The position numbers were made by a program, and so were the translations under genes. From Cladobotryum mycophilum (Eukaryota; Ascomycota; Sordariomycetes; Hypocreales; Hypocreaceae), in the NCBI GenBank assembly GCA_036429605.1, contig JAVFKD010000015.1, positions 2,255,421 through 2,319,420 of the forward strand: a DNA stretch of 64,000 nucleotides, given 5' to 3'. Positions within the stretch are counted from its first letter, which is position 1. The number at the start of each line of letters is the position of its first letter. Of the stretch, positions 44,374 to 56,516 are shown in pieces. Below the pieces are notes generated by a model. It saw only the letters and a list, made by a program, of their open reading frames with translations, did not search any database and was not told where the DNA came from.

Positions 44374-47355
44374 CTAACCCCAGCGCCCACCCTCTCGCTC
44401 GGCTTCTAATCGTCGCATGCGCTCCTCCTCATCATCGCCATTAAGTTCACTCCGTCGGCTAGTTCTCCGGCCTTTGCGTCCATTCCCCCCGTCATCATCA
44501 TGATCCCGACTGCGTTTCGACCCCGCTAGTCCTGCAAGTCCCGCCATTCGCTGTGCCTCCTTCAGCAGGCGCTCGCGATTGCGTGCTTCTCGCTCCAGAG
44601 TGTGCACGTCCTTTTGCGGGCGTCGTTCCGTCTCGGGCTTGTCCTGGGTGCGTGAGCCGCCCTTGATGTCGAAACCTCGGGGGCCAGTCGGGGGGTCGAG
44701 ATTCTTCTCAGCTGGTGTTGATGTACCCTCGACCGAGTGTTTTCTGCTGCTGCTATTATGCCTATGCTCGCGTTCGCGGTCTCTCTCCCGGTGTCGCTCT
44801 TTGCGATCTTTTCTGTCCTTGTCGCGTTCTCGGTCCTTATCATGGCGTCTTGACGAGTGCTCGTAATCACGATCGCGATGGGAGCGATGACTCGATTTCT
44901 GGCGGTCGTCGTCATCATCACGATACTTGTCCTTATCCCGACCGCTTCGCCGCTCGTAATCCCTGTCCTTGCGGCTTCGATGGCTTGATCTCTTAGACTC
45001 GTCTGGCGAAGCTGACCGAGACTTTTCTGTTGCTCTATCATCTTTGGAGCGCTGGGGCTCTTCGTCGTCGTAGTACGCGTGTCTTCTGCTCTTGTGCCGT
45101 CTCCGGCGATAAGTCTCATCTTTCTCGTCATCTTCCGCAGCCTCGGGGTGTTGTTGATGCCTTCGGCGATGTGAACTTCTATGACCACGGCTTCGGCTTC
45201 GACTCCGGCTTCTACTTCGACTTTTGCTTCGGCTTTTACTACTGGTCCGTGAGCCTGATCGGGACTGCTCTGGTTCTCGGTCCCTGTCGCGGCCACGATC
45301 GCGCTCTCTGTCACGTTCTCGTTCCTGAGTGCTATTGGCCTCGCTTCTATCACGCTTGTCGTAATCTTTAGATTGCTCCTTGCTGCGGTCACAAAGGGCA
45401 TCACGGTCCTTCTCCTTTTCAAGATTAGGAGTACTACTTCTGGAACCTGGCCGGGTGGTTGGGTTGGATTGTGGCGGCACGACTGGTTTGTGCACTGGCA
45501 GACCACTATCTTCGACCTGGAACCCTCGGGCTCGTAGATTCAAGAGGCTGGTATTGGGCAAACCTTGTCGCATCGCCTTGGGACCCTTGGGGGCGTTAAT
45601 GGGGGCATCTGGAGCAGTTAGAATCGAGCGAATAGCGCCAACGCTATTCCGATTATTCATACCGCCCGCCATACTAGGGCCATTAGGTGGAGTTGCTGTC
45701 GTGCGGGACAAGTCTCCAGGAACTTCATTGCCTATGGTCTCACGAGATGCAGATTCGGCAGGGTCCCTTTTGGGCCCTTCTGAATTACCACCATCCCCGG
45801 CTTCTGGTCCTTTAGTCTGATCGATGTCACCTTCTGGTTGATTGCTGTTGTCTTGCTCATCGGCCTGGCTTCCCCCGGTTAACGCTCCTTGTGCCACGGC
45901 TTCACCCTGGGCTTGAAAGTTTGTACCAGAGCCTTGATTATGACCATACTGTGAGAATTGGGCTTGATCCTGATAATTGTTCATGCCGCCTTGTTGATAA
46001 CCACCACGGCCGTATCCGCCGTAGTATCCACGGCCACGTCCACGACCGCGTCCGAAACCACGGCGATAGTCATTGAATTGACCATAATTACCTTGATTGT
46101 ATCCTGTCTGGAATCCTGAGTTAAAGTTCCCAAAATCACCAGTTCCCATGCCAGGACCATTTTGATTGTAATTATTTTGGTCGAAATTCCACGATTGTGA
46201 ATTGTTCCAGTTATCATTGGAGCCTTGTCCAAATCCACCTCCAAAGCCACCCATGCCGTTCATGCCCATGCCTTGAAAGCCACCGTTCATAAACATGTTC
46301 TGCATCTGCATAGGGTCCATGCCCATTCCTGGCATACCTACGAGCAAGTTAGCCTTGGAATTCACATTGATACGAGGGAAGAGCTGCACCCACCCATCAT
46401 AGGAAATCCTCCAAATGAATTAGATCCCATCCCATTTTGCATAGCCATCATCATTTGCATTTGATTGAAGTCACCCGAGCCAGGAAACATCATGTTGGGA
46501 AATCCTCCGCTTGCCGTTTCAGAGTTGTATTGCTCTTGATCATTGCCAGTTTCGTCGTCACCATCTCCCCTCTCAACAGCATTCTGTTCCTGGGACTCAA
46601 TAGCACCATCCTGCTCTTCATTGCCACCTTCGATTGTGTTCACCACAGTATCAGCAGTTGGGTTTTCTTGAGGTACCTCCTCAGCATCAACCGCATTTTC
46701 ATCCTATATAACAGAATTAGAATCTATTCGGCCAAAGTTGTGGCTTTGCAATCTTACCTGTTTAGTTTCTTCATGTATATCATCAACCTTCTCAACCTTG
46801 ACTTGAGGGACTATAGCATCCGCAGCCTCTTCACCGCTAGCTTCCTGTTTTTCGGCTGGCTCCACCAGATCTGCTTCAGGAAGCGAGGGCTTGGGTGCAT
46901 CAACTGGGGTGTTTGGCGTAGAATCCTTTGATTCCTTAGGTCGAGCTGCCTCACGTTTCTTCTCTGCTGTTCGTAGGAATACTCGAATCGTTGTCCGCAA
47001 GGATTTATTAGGGTTACAATCTTCTGCGGATAATGGCGAGTGTTCGCAAACAGGGCAAGATTGGGGCAAGTTTGATTGACCTGTTTATGATGGTCAGATT
47101 TGCATCCAATCAAGTGGAGAATATTGACAATGTTTAGATAAGTACATACATGTTTCGCAAATCGCCTGCTCACAACATGGAAGCCGAAAGGCGTTCACAG
47201 CAAGCTTGCTGCAGATGGCGCATCGCAACTTATGTGGAATATCGTCAGGAGTGAGCGAGCTGCTCCATGTTAGCACCCACGTACACCAATGCCTTTGATA
47301 ACTGCAAAACGCACTTTATTAGCTCGGCCTGAGCTTCGGAAATGGACGAGGCCAT
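44374..47355 (-). CDS. RING-type zinc finger protein with RG-rich and RS/RD-rich regions (Mpe1/RBBP6-like RING)
   Basis: Five exons (47355-47315, 47259-47150, 47080-46758, 46703-46394, 46337-44374) give 916 codons (915 aa). A C4C4-like RING/U-box near the N-terminus reads LRCAICSKLAVNAFRLPCCE then CETCQSNLPQSCPVC, close to the RING of Mpe1/RBBP6, the E3-like subunit of the cleavage and polyadenylation machinery. The DWNN domain and zinc knuckle of true Mpe1 are not visible, so this is a RING relative rather than Mpe1 itself. Middle: Met/Gly-rich and RG-rich (GRGRGRGYYGGYGRGGY), C-terminal third: alternating Arg-Ser, Arg-Asp and Arg-Glu typical of splicing-associated proteins. Likely nuclear, RNA-linked. 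The first exon is short and inferred from splice signals and motif continuity (INSLTPDDIPHKL). Confidence 0.83.
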
Positions 47356-47934
47356 ATCGCCGGCAACAGGTCTATATTCGCTTGCTTGCCACCATGGGGG
47401 TTGGAGAAGAGAGCGAGGGGCCCAGGACGTAAAATGCAGGCAATTCGAGAAGCGATGGGGGAAAAAATCGCCACGTCACAGCGTGACCTCAGTGAATCGT
47501 GGCACGGGTAATCATAAGGTACTGAGTCAGGGACTTGGCTGATCAGGGTTCTCCAGATGGACGCCTGAAAGTTCTTTGAGGTGAGGAGTTTGACGCGCTT
47601 TGGAAATAAAAGTGGATCCCACCAATGCACCTATTGTGGTAGTCAATCGGTCACGTGCTTTTTCACTTGATAGCTGATGGGGACCTGCAGGATCCTCACT
47701 CATATTAAAGAATTGGTTTGCTCACGTCAAATCAAAGAAAAAGAGGGCTCTGAAGCAGGAACTAAGCGTCTAAATACTAAAAGATATGGCGCGCAGAATT
47801 AGAACATTATTGACTCCAAAAACGCAAGATTGACTCCCGTGTGGCATGCCGTAACAACCCGACCCATCCGACCAGCGCGAGAAAGGAGCGCAGCTTGAAA
47901 ATACCAACATCGTATATATACTTTCATCTCCTTT
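47356..47934. other. Intergenic region RING gene / Rab5
   Basis: About 580 bp between two minus-strand genes: promoter of the RING gene and 3' end of the Rab gene. No gene seen. Confidence 0.6.
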
Positions 47935-48769
47935 CTAGCAAGCGCATCCGTCCTTGGGGCCAGCGTCTCTCGGTCCTCCCAGATTCACTCTCTGCTCATC
48001 GCCGGCCCTGTTTGCCGCACCCGCTGCACCGGGTCCCCTAGCGCTCTTAAGAGAGGTTTCTGGGATAGCATTCGCAATAGCTGTGAAAACCTCCGAAACA
48101 TTGTAGCCTGTCTTGGCACTGGTCTCGAAGAATAGCAAGCTCTCCTCGTCGGCATATGACTTGGCCTCCTCTGTGGAAATTTTGCGAGCGTCACCAGACT
48201 CCTCTCCATCTTCTCCATCCTCTGTTTCGCGGGGAGATGAATCTCCAGCCAGATCCAGCTTGTTGCCTACCAAGGCGATAACGATTCCGGGCGAAGCTTG
48301 TCGTTGAAGTTCGGCGACCCAGTGCTTGGCCTTGATGAGTGACGTGGGTTTCGTAAGATCGTAAACGACGAGAGCGGCCTGGGCATTTCGGTAGTACATT
48401 GGTGCGAGCGAGGCGAATCGTTCTTGACCAGCGGTATCCCAAATCTCAAACTTGATGGTGCGAGTGGGTAGGTTGCATTTCTGCGTCAGGAATGCCGCTA
48501 CCATTATATAATTAGCACTCTTCCTTCCATAGGATATCTAGTAGGAAGCTTGGGGGATCATACCACCAATGGTGGGCTCCTTGTTCTCCTGAAAGTCGTT
48601 GTTGACGAACCGCAGAACCAAGGACGACTACCACGCACAAGTCAGCGGAATGCTCATCGCAGAATCAGAAAAATTCAAGATATGGACCAACCTTTCCGAC
48701 AGCGGCCTCGCCAAGGAGCACCAGCTTGACGCTGCTGCTAGGCTTAGGAGCATTCCCAGAATCTGCCAT
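47935..48769 (-). CDS. Rab5-type GTPase (YPT5/VPS21 family)
   Basis: Early-endosome Rab. Exons 48769-48692, 48627-48564 and 48497-47935 give 235 codons (234 aa). G-motifs: GEAAVGKSS (P loop, split by intron 1), PTIGGAF switch I, WDTAGQERF switch II, VGNKLDL, and ETSAK. The C-terminus ...DGCAC carries a CXC prenylation signal for geranylgeranylation. The loop between NKLDL and ETSAK holds an acidic insert (SSPRETEDGEDGEESGDA) not present in a minimal Rab5, a feature of one of the two Rab5 paralogues of filamentous fungi as far as I recall. Two short introns (64 and 65 bp). Confidence 0.93.
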
Positions 48770-49534
48770 GTTGACAATGTGAATTCGATTTCGTGAATGA
48801 TCTGGCAAAGATCAAAGGATAGAAGTGGTATGGAATGACGACGCTAGCTCAAGCAAATGTCGCTGCCTTCTCAGCTCGGAATAGAAGTGGTTGTCTAAGC
48901 AAGACAAGCTAATGGTGGGTTCAGGTTACATGAAGGCGTTGGAAGAGGCGCAACCATTCCGTCATTCAGAGGAAGGGCTGCATGCATCTCATGGGGGGAT
49001 ACCCTATACAAGAACGCTCAATTTGTAGGCAACCACCCACTACAAGGTAACTCCCAAGCTGCTAAGCTCGTCAGATTCCGGCTCTTGGAATTCGGGTTCC
49101 CGAATGGTATCCGGTGCAACTCATTAAGAATATTCCTATTTTTTTCTTCTTTCTTTCCTCTTCATCACAATCTTTATTTTGTTTTATATCTCTATACGAT
49201 ACAACTTGCTTTTAAACTTGGGATTAACTCATTACAAATATTGTTGTATGCAGAAGTAAGAAAACAAACATAGGGAGGAATGTGACTTGTTTTGCTCTAA
49301 ACCTGAATCGTATTAGCCATCCACTCGCCACAGACAACTCTTCAACAGGACGGAAGACTTCGGCATAAAGTTACGCCTAAGCCGATAGCTCCCCGCCAAA
49401 ATTTCTTGAGCTTTTGCGCGGCAGAAAAAAAGTTGTTGCGAGCCAGGAATTGGTAGGAGACTCCAAACGTCCATACTTTTTCATCAGCCATTGTCGACTC
49501 AAAGGTTGTTATTCCCACATAATTCAACCTCAAA
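48770..49534. other. Divergent promoter region Rab5 / KRI1
   Basis: 765-bp spacer between divergent genes. No gene recognised; a 62-codon hydrophobic open frame at 49085-49273 is likely chance. Confidence 0.6.
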
Positions 49535-51581
49535 ATGGCGCCTAGTACAGCCGGGCCGAGTTCGCAGGCTGCGGCAACAAATGACAAACCTAAGCAAAAC
49601 AAGCGCAAGCTTCTCGACGACAGCGATTCAGATTCGGATGATGGAGGGGCCGCAATTCAGAAGAAAGGTTTCCAGGTCAACGAGGAGTACGCACGGCGGT
49701 TTGAACATAATAAGAAGCGCGAGGAGAAACAGAGACGTCAGTACTTAAACTTTTATCATACAAAATCTAGCTAACCTTTTGGTAGTGGAGGAGAAGTTCA
49801 AAAAGGCCGATGGTGAGGACAGCGACGGTTCTTCCTCTGATGAAAGCGAAGATGAGGATGGCTTCCTAGCTACCGAGGATCTCGATGCCCAAATATCAGC
49901 TACCTTGCAAGCCATTCGAAACAAGGATCCTCGTGTCTACGACAAGAACGTCACATTCTACAACCCCGATGATGAAGCTGGTGAAACATCTTTGGAGGAG
50001 AAGAAGGAAAAACCAGTCTTTCTTCGAGACTATCACCGAGAAAAGATTTTGCGCGGTGATGTTGGCGCCTCGGATGACGAGGAAGAGGCCCCCACGACAT
50101 ATGCACAAGAGCAGGATGCTCTGAAAAAGTCTATTCTGACGGAAATTAATGCGGCGAAGGAAGGAGACGAATCTGATGAATCTGAGGATGATGACGGATT
50201 TATGAAGAGAAAGGAGCCGATAAAGGCTGGCGCCAACGGCGTTCACCCCTCTAGGGCACAGGTGTTGAAGGTGTCAGAACTGGACGTGACTAATGCGGAC
50301 AGAGATCCAGAGACGTTCTTATCAAACTTCATGACATCTAGAGCCTGGGTTGCAGATGAGGGTTCGAAATGGGAGGCATTTGAATCAGACGACGGAGAGG
50401 ACGACGGCCGAGCCGATGAATTCGAGCAAGCCTACAACCTACGTTTTGAAGATCCAGAGAAGAGCAACGAAGTCCTGAAATCTTATTCCCGAGACCTAAC
50501 AGCATCACGATCGGTCAGACGAGAGGACAAGACTGGCAGAAAACGCCAGAGAGAGCTCGAACGAGAAAAGAAGGAGGCGGAAAAACAGGAGCGCCGGGAC
50601 GAAAAGGCGCGATTACGAAAATTGAAGCTCGAGGAAACTGAACAGAAGCTTAAGAAGATTAAGCATGCAGCTGGTTCTACGGGGAGAGAGCTCACTGACG
50701 AGGAATGGATGAGGTTCCTTGATGACGCCTGGGAAGACGACAAATGGGAAGATGAAATGAAGAAGCGTTTCGGCGACGAGTACTATGCCGTGAACGAAGA
50801 GGCTGGATCCGAAGATGGAATGGACGTGGATGGTGAGGGTGAAGGAGAGAGCAAGACGAAGCGCCTAAAGAAACCGAAATGGGATGATGACATAGACATC
50901 AAGGATATTATTCCCGACTTTGAGGATGAGGAATCGAAGCCAGTTGCAACATTAAGCGGTGACGAGGAGGCACAAGGCAGTGAAGCAGAAGATGAGGATG
51001 CGCCACCGTCCAAGAAGCGAAAGGCCGACCATAAGCGCGTGAGATTGGAATCTCAAAAGAAGGCCAGACAAGAGCGGGCCAAGCTCGAGGCTCTTGTAGA
51101 AGCCAAGATGCAGCTCACAGATCACGACCTTCTCAAAGACATCTCGTCTGGAGGTGGAGGCTTCCGTTACCGTGAGACATCACCTCAAGCCTTTGGCATG
51201 ACACCACGCGACATTCTCCTGGCGCCCTCGGACAAGGTTCTCAACGAGTTTGCGGGCCTCAAGAAGTTGGCGACTTTCCGCGACCCAGAAAAGAAGCGTC
51301 TTGACAAGAAGCGACTCGGAAAGAAGGCTCGTTTACGTCAATGGCGACGCGACGTCTTTGGAAGCGAGTTTGAGCGAAGCGGTCCGACATTTGGATTTGA
51401 GGGTGTCAAGTTGGAGGACGAAGATGGCCAACGGGAGGTGGAGGAGCGCCGATACAAGGGTAAGGCTAAGAAGCAGGAAACGGGAGAGAGCAGTAATGTT
51501 ATTGGCGATGTTGATGGGACAAGGAAGAAGAGAAAGAGGTCCAAGGGTAAGAAGGGCGAAAAGGCGACTGCTTCGGAGTGA
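49535..51581 (+). CDS. KRI1: KRI1 ribosome biogenesis protein
   Basis: Nucleolar factor needed for 40S subunit maturation with KRR1. Exons 49535-49736 and 49786-51581 (49-bp intron, donor GTCAGT) give 666 codons (665 aa). The N-terminus has a DDSDSDSDD acidic patch then KKGFQVNEEYARRFEHNKKR, characteristic of KRI1. Further family blocks are LRDYHREKIL, NDKDPRVYDK-like NKDPRVYDKNVTFY and the C-terminal FRYRETSPQAFGMTPRDILL and YVDKKRLGKKARLRQWRRDV-like stretch. Long Lys/Glu-rich coiled regions dominate the centre. Ends in a basic nuclear-type tail (RKKRKRSKGKKGEK). Confidence 0.93.
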
Positions 51582-52836
51582 AAGAAAAAATATTGTACAT
51601 GATTAGCATATAGAAGTTTTTTTCTTAAAGTATTGATACCATTGCCCATGGCAATACCGTTCCGTATATCTTTTCCTAGCATGACATACAGTACCTCGAT
51701 GTCGACAGCATCTTATAGCATGATTGGTAAAGAAGTTGATGGATTCATGTCATGACAACTCCATTTAACCCATGTTTACTGCCTGGGAGCTGGACAACAT
51801 TTTACTTGGATGGTTCGCTCTCAGTTTGTATCCATATCCATCTACAACTCGTCGTGGAAGACCAGATGCGTCAACTTCTATTTCTTTCTTTCTTTTTCAT
51901 TTTTAGAGTTCATTAGTAACTCTATAAATAAGCACCTGTAGCATAAGTGCATCGGTAGTCATCAGCATAATTTTTTTTTTTTTTTTACATCTTGACTACC
52001 TGACAGACAGAACAGTCTAGCTATCTTTCATTGTATCACAAGTAGGACTTCATCATCCAAAGCTCCACTACTTGTGTAACTTTGCAACATAACTCCTCCC
52101 CACAATCCTTATCGCCTTTTCCCAAATCTCTCCAGCTTCTTCATTTAAGCAAACCCTTAAAGGTTAGTACCAAGTAAGCAAAAAAAAAAGAAGGAAAGAT
52201 CCTTGAACTTAGCATCTGCCGAACAGACCAGACAACGAATAACGAAAAACCATGGCCCCCACAACGGCACGAAATGGGAAGGAAAAAAGAGGGCTTTTTT
52301 TTTTAATTAAAAAGTTCTTTCCTTTTAATTTTATATAATTCGTATACCTCGGAGACACCGAGCTCGGGATAAGATATCCCACATGCTTTTTCTTCTTCAT
52401 TTGCGCTCGTTCATGCAGACACGGATCGGATGGATGGTGTTAGCTTGACGAACAAGCAACAACTTTACATGCAGGACGGAATTGCATGCAGCCAATATTC
52501 ACGTCCTCATGAGACGGGATATTTTCAGTTCGCATAGCGCGTCTCCTTACAAGTATAGTAGGAAAAATATTTCAGAGTAAACCCGAGTCCGTTTCTTTAG
52601 TAGTTGTAGAGGATATTCATGTTGTTGGCAAGTCGTGCCGTGGCGTTCTTACAACTCTCGAGTTTGCATTTCCGAGGAACAGCGATTCGACCAAACCGCC
52701 TATTCAAACAAGAAGATTTCAGCTTGTAACATGTGTTTAATACTAGGAGCCGAACTGCTCCCATTTATGTATCATCCTATGCGAACATCCACTCGTTGTC
52801 TTTATAATGAAGAATGATAAAAAAAGACAGAAAGAT

Positions 52837-52845
<9 letters not shown>

Positions 52846-52884
<39 letters not shown>
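52846..52884. repeat. (AG)n microsatellite
   Basis: Uninterrupted AG dinucleotide run of roughly 19 units. Confidence 0.95.
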
Positions 52885-52887
<3 letters not shown>

Positions 52888-52931
52888 AAAACTTCTCCCT
52901 ATAGTGGCATATTAAAATGCGAAAAAATATC

Positions 52932-52936
52932 AAAAA
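52932..52936 (-). terminator. Pol III oligo-T terminator of tRNA-Phe
   Basis: Five A on the plus strand, giving TTTTT on the minus strand two bases after the tRNA 3' end. Oligo-T right after a tRNA is the standard Pol III stop. Confidence 0.75.
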
Positions 52937-52938
52937 GA

Positions 52939-53036
52939 TGTGGCCAGTGTGGCTCGAACACACGGCCTTCAGATATTCCTAGTTGGACTTGAAGTTTGAC
53001 TTCAGTCTGACGCTCTCCCAGCTGAGCTATGGCCAC
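52939..53036 (-). tRNA. tRNA-Phe (anticodon GAA) with 25-nt intron
   Basis: 98-nt precursor. The 7-bp acceptor stem GTGGCCA/TGGCCAC is perfect, with discriminator A. A box TAGCTCAGCTGGGAGAGC, anticodon loop CTGAAGA giving GAA, T arm GTGTG-TTCGAGC-CACAC. A 25-nt intron (52975-52999) sits between positions 37 and 38, the standard eukaryotic tRNA intron position. Mature length 73. Confidence 0.95.
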
Positions 53037-56000
53037 TTGATTGAAAATGATCTACATTCATTCAATTCATATAGGTATCGAGATAACAGACATCCACGTT
53101 CGGCCCGAGCATCACTCTACTCTCATCTTAGACCACCACTACGCACTTGTAACTGATGTTGCGACGAGGAAAAAATTCAAGCTGAGATTCATCATACTCT
53201 GACTCTATATACTTACTATTCACGGTTTAGTAAAAGACCATTCGATGCAAACATCACCACCTTTTCAGATGGCATTATTTATCGTCAATGGTCATATTTG
53301 TGACGTCTCAAAACACTTTGTAGTTAGGCTTAGGATGCGTGATAGAAACATGTCGGCGCAATCACCTGCAAGCTGGCAAATTGTATAGATAACTCTTCAT
53401 CTAAAGTGTGCGTTAGTTTAGCATGGGAATATTCGGGTTTATCATGAATACGCATCTAGGCCCACCGGTAACCAGCCCAGCGCGCGGGGTCTATTAACAG
53501 AGTGCGAAGATGTTGTCGTAGAAAGTCTCCGAGGTGCTATTTTGAGGTCCAACCCCCGCAAATGTTCAAGCTGATTCCAAAAACCGCTAGATTCCACATC
53601 TCGCAGTAGTCTTGGGGATGCTCCCCCTCTGCTCCGCCATAGATTATAGGACAAACTATCTTCTCATCAATCACGGGCAGCCACGAATATTATGTGTGTC
53701 TATGTGTATAGACGGAGCATAAATAAGAATAAACACTGGACATTGCCTTTTCTTCTGTTTCGGCCAAAACGTTGTAAACCATCAGCAGGACAATGTCTCG
53801 CTCACTGAGACAAGTAGATATGATCCAGGCCCGATCGACAAATTATGGAGCGGAACTTTGCCGAGACAAAGCTTTCACATGATTCTGTTGGGAATTGTTA
53901 GTTTAGCGGTCTGAGTAGATGCGCATTGTGAATAAAAAAGGCGGACGTGATACTGAGTGGAAGATGGCGCATGCAGTGTATATTGCTATAAGCACTTCCA
54001 AAAGAGAGGCTTACCAGATCCCGCAGTCACCGATATGAACAACCTCATGTAACTGGTTCCTCACATAGATCTGTGTGATGCAGTATATGCAGTGGAGGGA
54101 TTGCCGGCTCAACACTCTCGAATCGGTAGGCCATTGTTGGTTAGGCAGGGATAGTCTATAACTTATCATATTTTTTCAAGACACCCGTGTACAACATGAG
54201 ACTTCTGGAGCCACGTTCAAAAATAGAAGAATTGTTGTACAGTCGGGATTTGGAGCATGATCATATGAGATTATGGCTCAGAGCTGCCTCCAAGGTGAGG
54301 CCGTATTGTCTGGCTGATCACCTTTGTTTTGATGCGGAATACTATGATCCCATCTGCTTTGGAACACTGGGTTGGTCAGACGCAACACATGTCTTCTTAG
54401 ACGATGTGTGGACAGTCAGCCGCTGCCATTGCTTTCCTTTTTCTTGCAATCCGATGTTACTGATCACAAATAATGTGATATAAAAAGAACGGAGAAGAAA
54501 GCACATCCTTGATCCTGATAACTTCAACGCGAGCAACCTTCCTAAGGATTGAAGGTGTATGTAGCGCTTGAACGCATTGCCAACCAAGTGATAGCTTGCC
54601 AGAGTTTCGGGCGCATGTCAGGAACCTGACTGAAGCACGACATTGGCCCGGACCTCTTGATATCCGAGTTTTCAGAGAAAGCAGCATTGAATCTTGACCC
54701 CATCTGAAGTTCGGCGTCGAGCGTGGCTTGACTGCGCCCTGAACACAAAGGACACCAGAGAGAAGCGGATGGGAAACGGTTCTAGGGCTGAACTTACTAG
54801 TATCAAGAAGTTTTAGGTTTCTTGTCTCCACGTGTGAATGCTAGGATCATGAGAGATAGACCAACGACCAATTCGCATTCAGGGACAACGGATTAAGGTG
54901 GTGGTGTGCTTACCGTTGAGAGAACTAAGAATGTCATCGCAAGTCTCAGTGTGAATTGGGCAAAATACCGGATACAGTCGTTTGCTGCCGCTATTAGTCC
55001 GATTTGGTAAGTTAGCCAACAAAAAAAACATGGATGCCACCATTGAGCGCTGAGCACTTCACAACCAAGGAATCTAGCTATCATTTGCTTCACATCGAGG
55101 CCCCTCTAATGTGATTGCCTGATAACGCCATAAAAATTATCTGATCTCGGAAACCCCAGAACCCGAGCTGCATGGTCCTCGAGAAGGAGAGAAAAAGGAA
55201 AAGGATAAGAACCTGTAGACAAAAAGGAGTGTGACATGGCTCGGGGGAGGCTCAAACTGGCGGCGGTGGCTTCCCCTACCCCCTGCGATGGGGCATTTGC
55301 CCTGTAAAATATCATGGGCCGCTGTCGAAAAAAAAAGTGATAGAGGCTTAAACGGTAAGAAGTTGGGATATATCCATGCTCCCTGTTTTCACATTGGGAA
55401 GGGATGGCGGTGGATCGACATGACAAAAGTAACGGCACAGGCTTTGTGGTGCATCCACTTCTTTTTGGCATCTTGAGTCTCGACCAGCCAACCTGCATCT
55501 GCAGACGTAGCGTCTTAATCAAAGAACCTGGCTCCTTGTCTCTACCCCAGACGGTGACGCCTGGGTCACACATTCAATTGGAATCCATTGCTGCAGCCTT
55601 ACTCCTCCTTTCCTTCGTCGTCATTTTTGTCTCTCATTTTGTGATTGCTTGGACAATTCGATGCCAATTGGGCGAGCAGAAAACCGGTGCGCCACTTTCT
55701 GACCTGTCGTCGTGCTGAGTGATGGGGATGAGCAATTGAGACGTCCCATGTCTGTCAAACGAGGCTCTTGTATGACGCGTGAACGGCATCATTTGCTGAT
55801 TCGCCCAAGTCTTGTCAGGTTTCCTTCTGAAAGGTTGTGATGGGGAACCTAGTCCGAACCAAGGTCGCAAAGCTCCCAGCAGTCTGGTAAGTCAAACCAG
55901 TGGCTTGCGTTAGTATTTGGGGGCGTGGTTGTACAGTGCCTCAAGGTTGTCGGGTGCTGCTGACTTTGGACAAACCTGCGATGCTTTTTCCAACTCATAG

Positions 56001-56142
56001 CCCGGCTCAGACGGCATAGTTGTATTCTCGCTATATCAGCCTCGACTTGGAATGGGTGACTAGACCTGACTGAATCTGATCCGGGATGTATGATGTGTGA
56101 TCACCTTGTCTCTTCTAAAGAATAGACTACATGCTTGATGTT

Positions 56143-56166
56143 AAAGTTGAAGTTGAAGTTGAAGTT
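56143..56166. repeat. Hexamer tandem repeat (GTTGAA)n
   Basis: Four imperfect consecutive copies of a GTTGAA-type hexamer in the gene-poor region. Confidence 0.8.
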
Positions 56167-56490
56167 AACATTGAATGTTGCAAACTAGAATGCGCTTTGA
56201 TGTTAATGTCAAATCGACCATCTCTAGGCAACAGTCAAAATTTGGGTTCATGCATGTAATGTAGGTATGCATATATGTATTCATGCCATCCATGTTTTCT
56301 ACGTAGCCATAGCTCTTTCCGTCTCCTTGAGGAAGAACCGCCATATTTTTACTAATCTCTTACTCACCACCACTGGTTGGCCATTATAATGATCTTTGAT
56401 TGAGAACGATTAAGAAACCATTAAGAGGTGGAATATAAACATCAGAATGCTGAGCATGGTCGATAGATTTCTAGCTATCCTGTCTCTTGG

Positions 56491-56516
56491 TTTCTGACGT
56501 TTCTGACGTTTCTGAC
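56491..56516. repeat. Tandem repeat TTTCTGACG x3
   Basis: Three consecutive 9-bp units; the last is degenerate. Each of the first two contains TGACGTTT across the unit junction, resembling a CRE half site, but no function is claimed. Confidence 0.8.

Larger units (their letters stand above)
51582..52938. other. Intergenic region KRI1 / tRNA-Phe, with (AG)n
   Basis: 1.36 kb, AT-rich with T runs (51970-51986, 52295-52302) and an (AG)n microsatellite (about 52846-52884). A T5 run on the minus strand at 52932-52936 immediately follows the tRNA-Phe 3' end and fits a Pol III terminator. No protein gene seen. Confidence 0.6.

Noticed and set aside
54187..54483. 98-codon plus-strand frame that looks fairly protein-like
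   Set aside because: No motif I recognise, no splice partner and no context; kept only as a note in the spacer entry.
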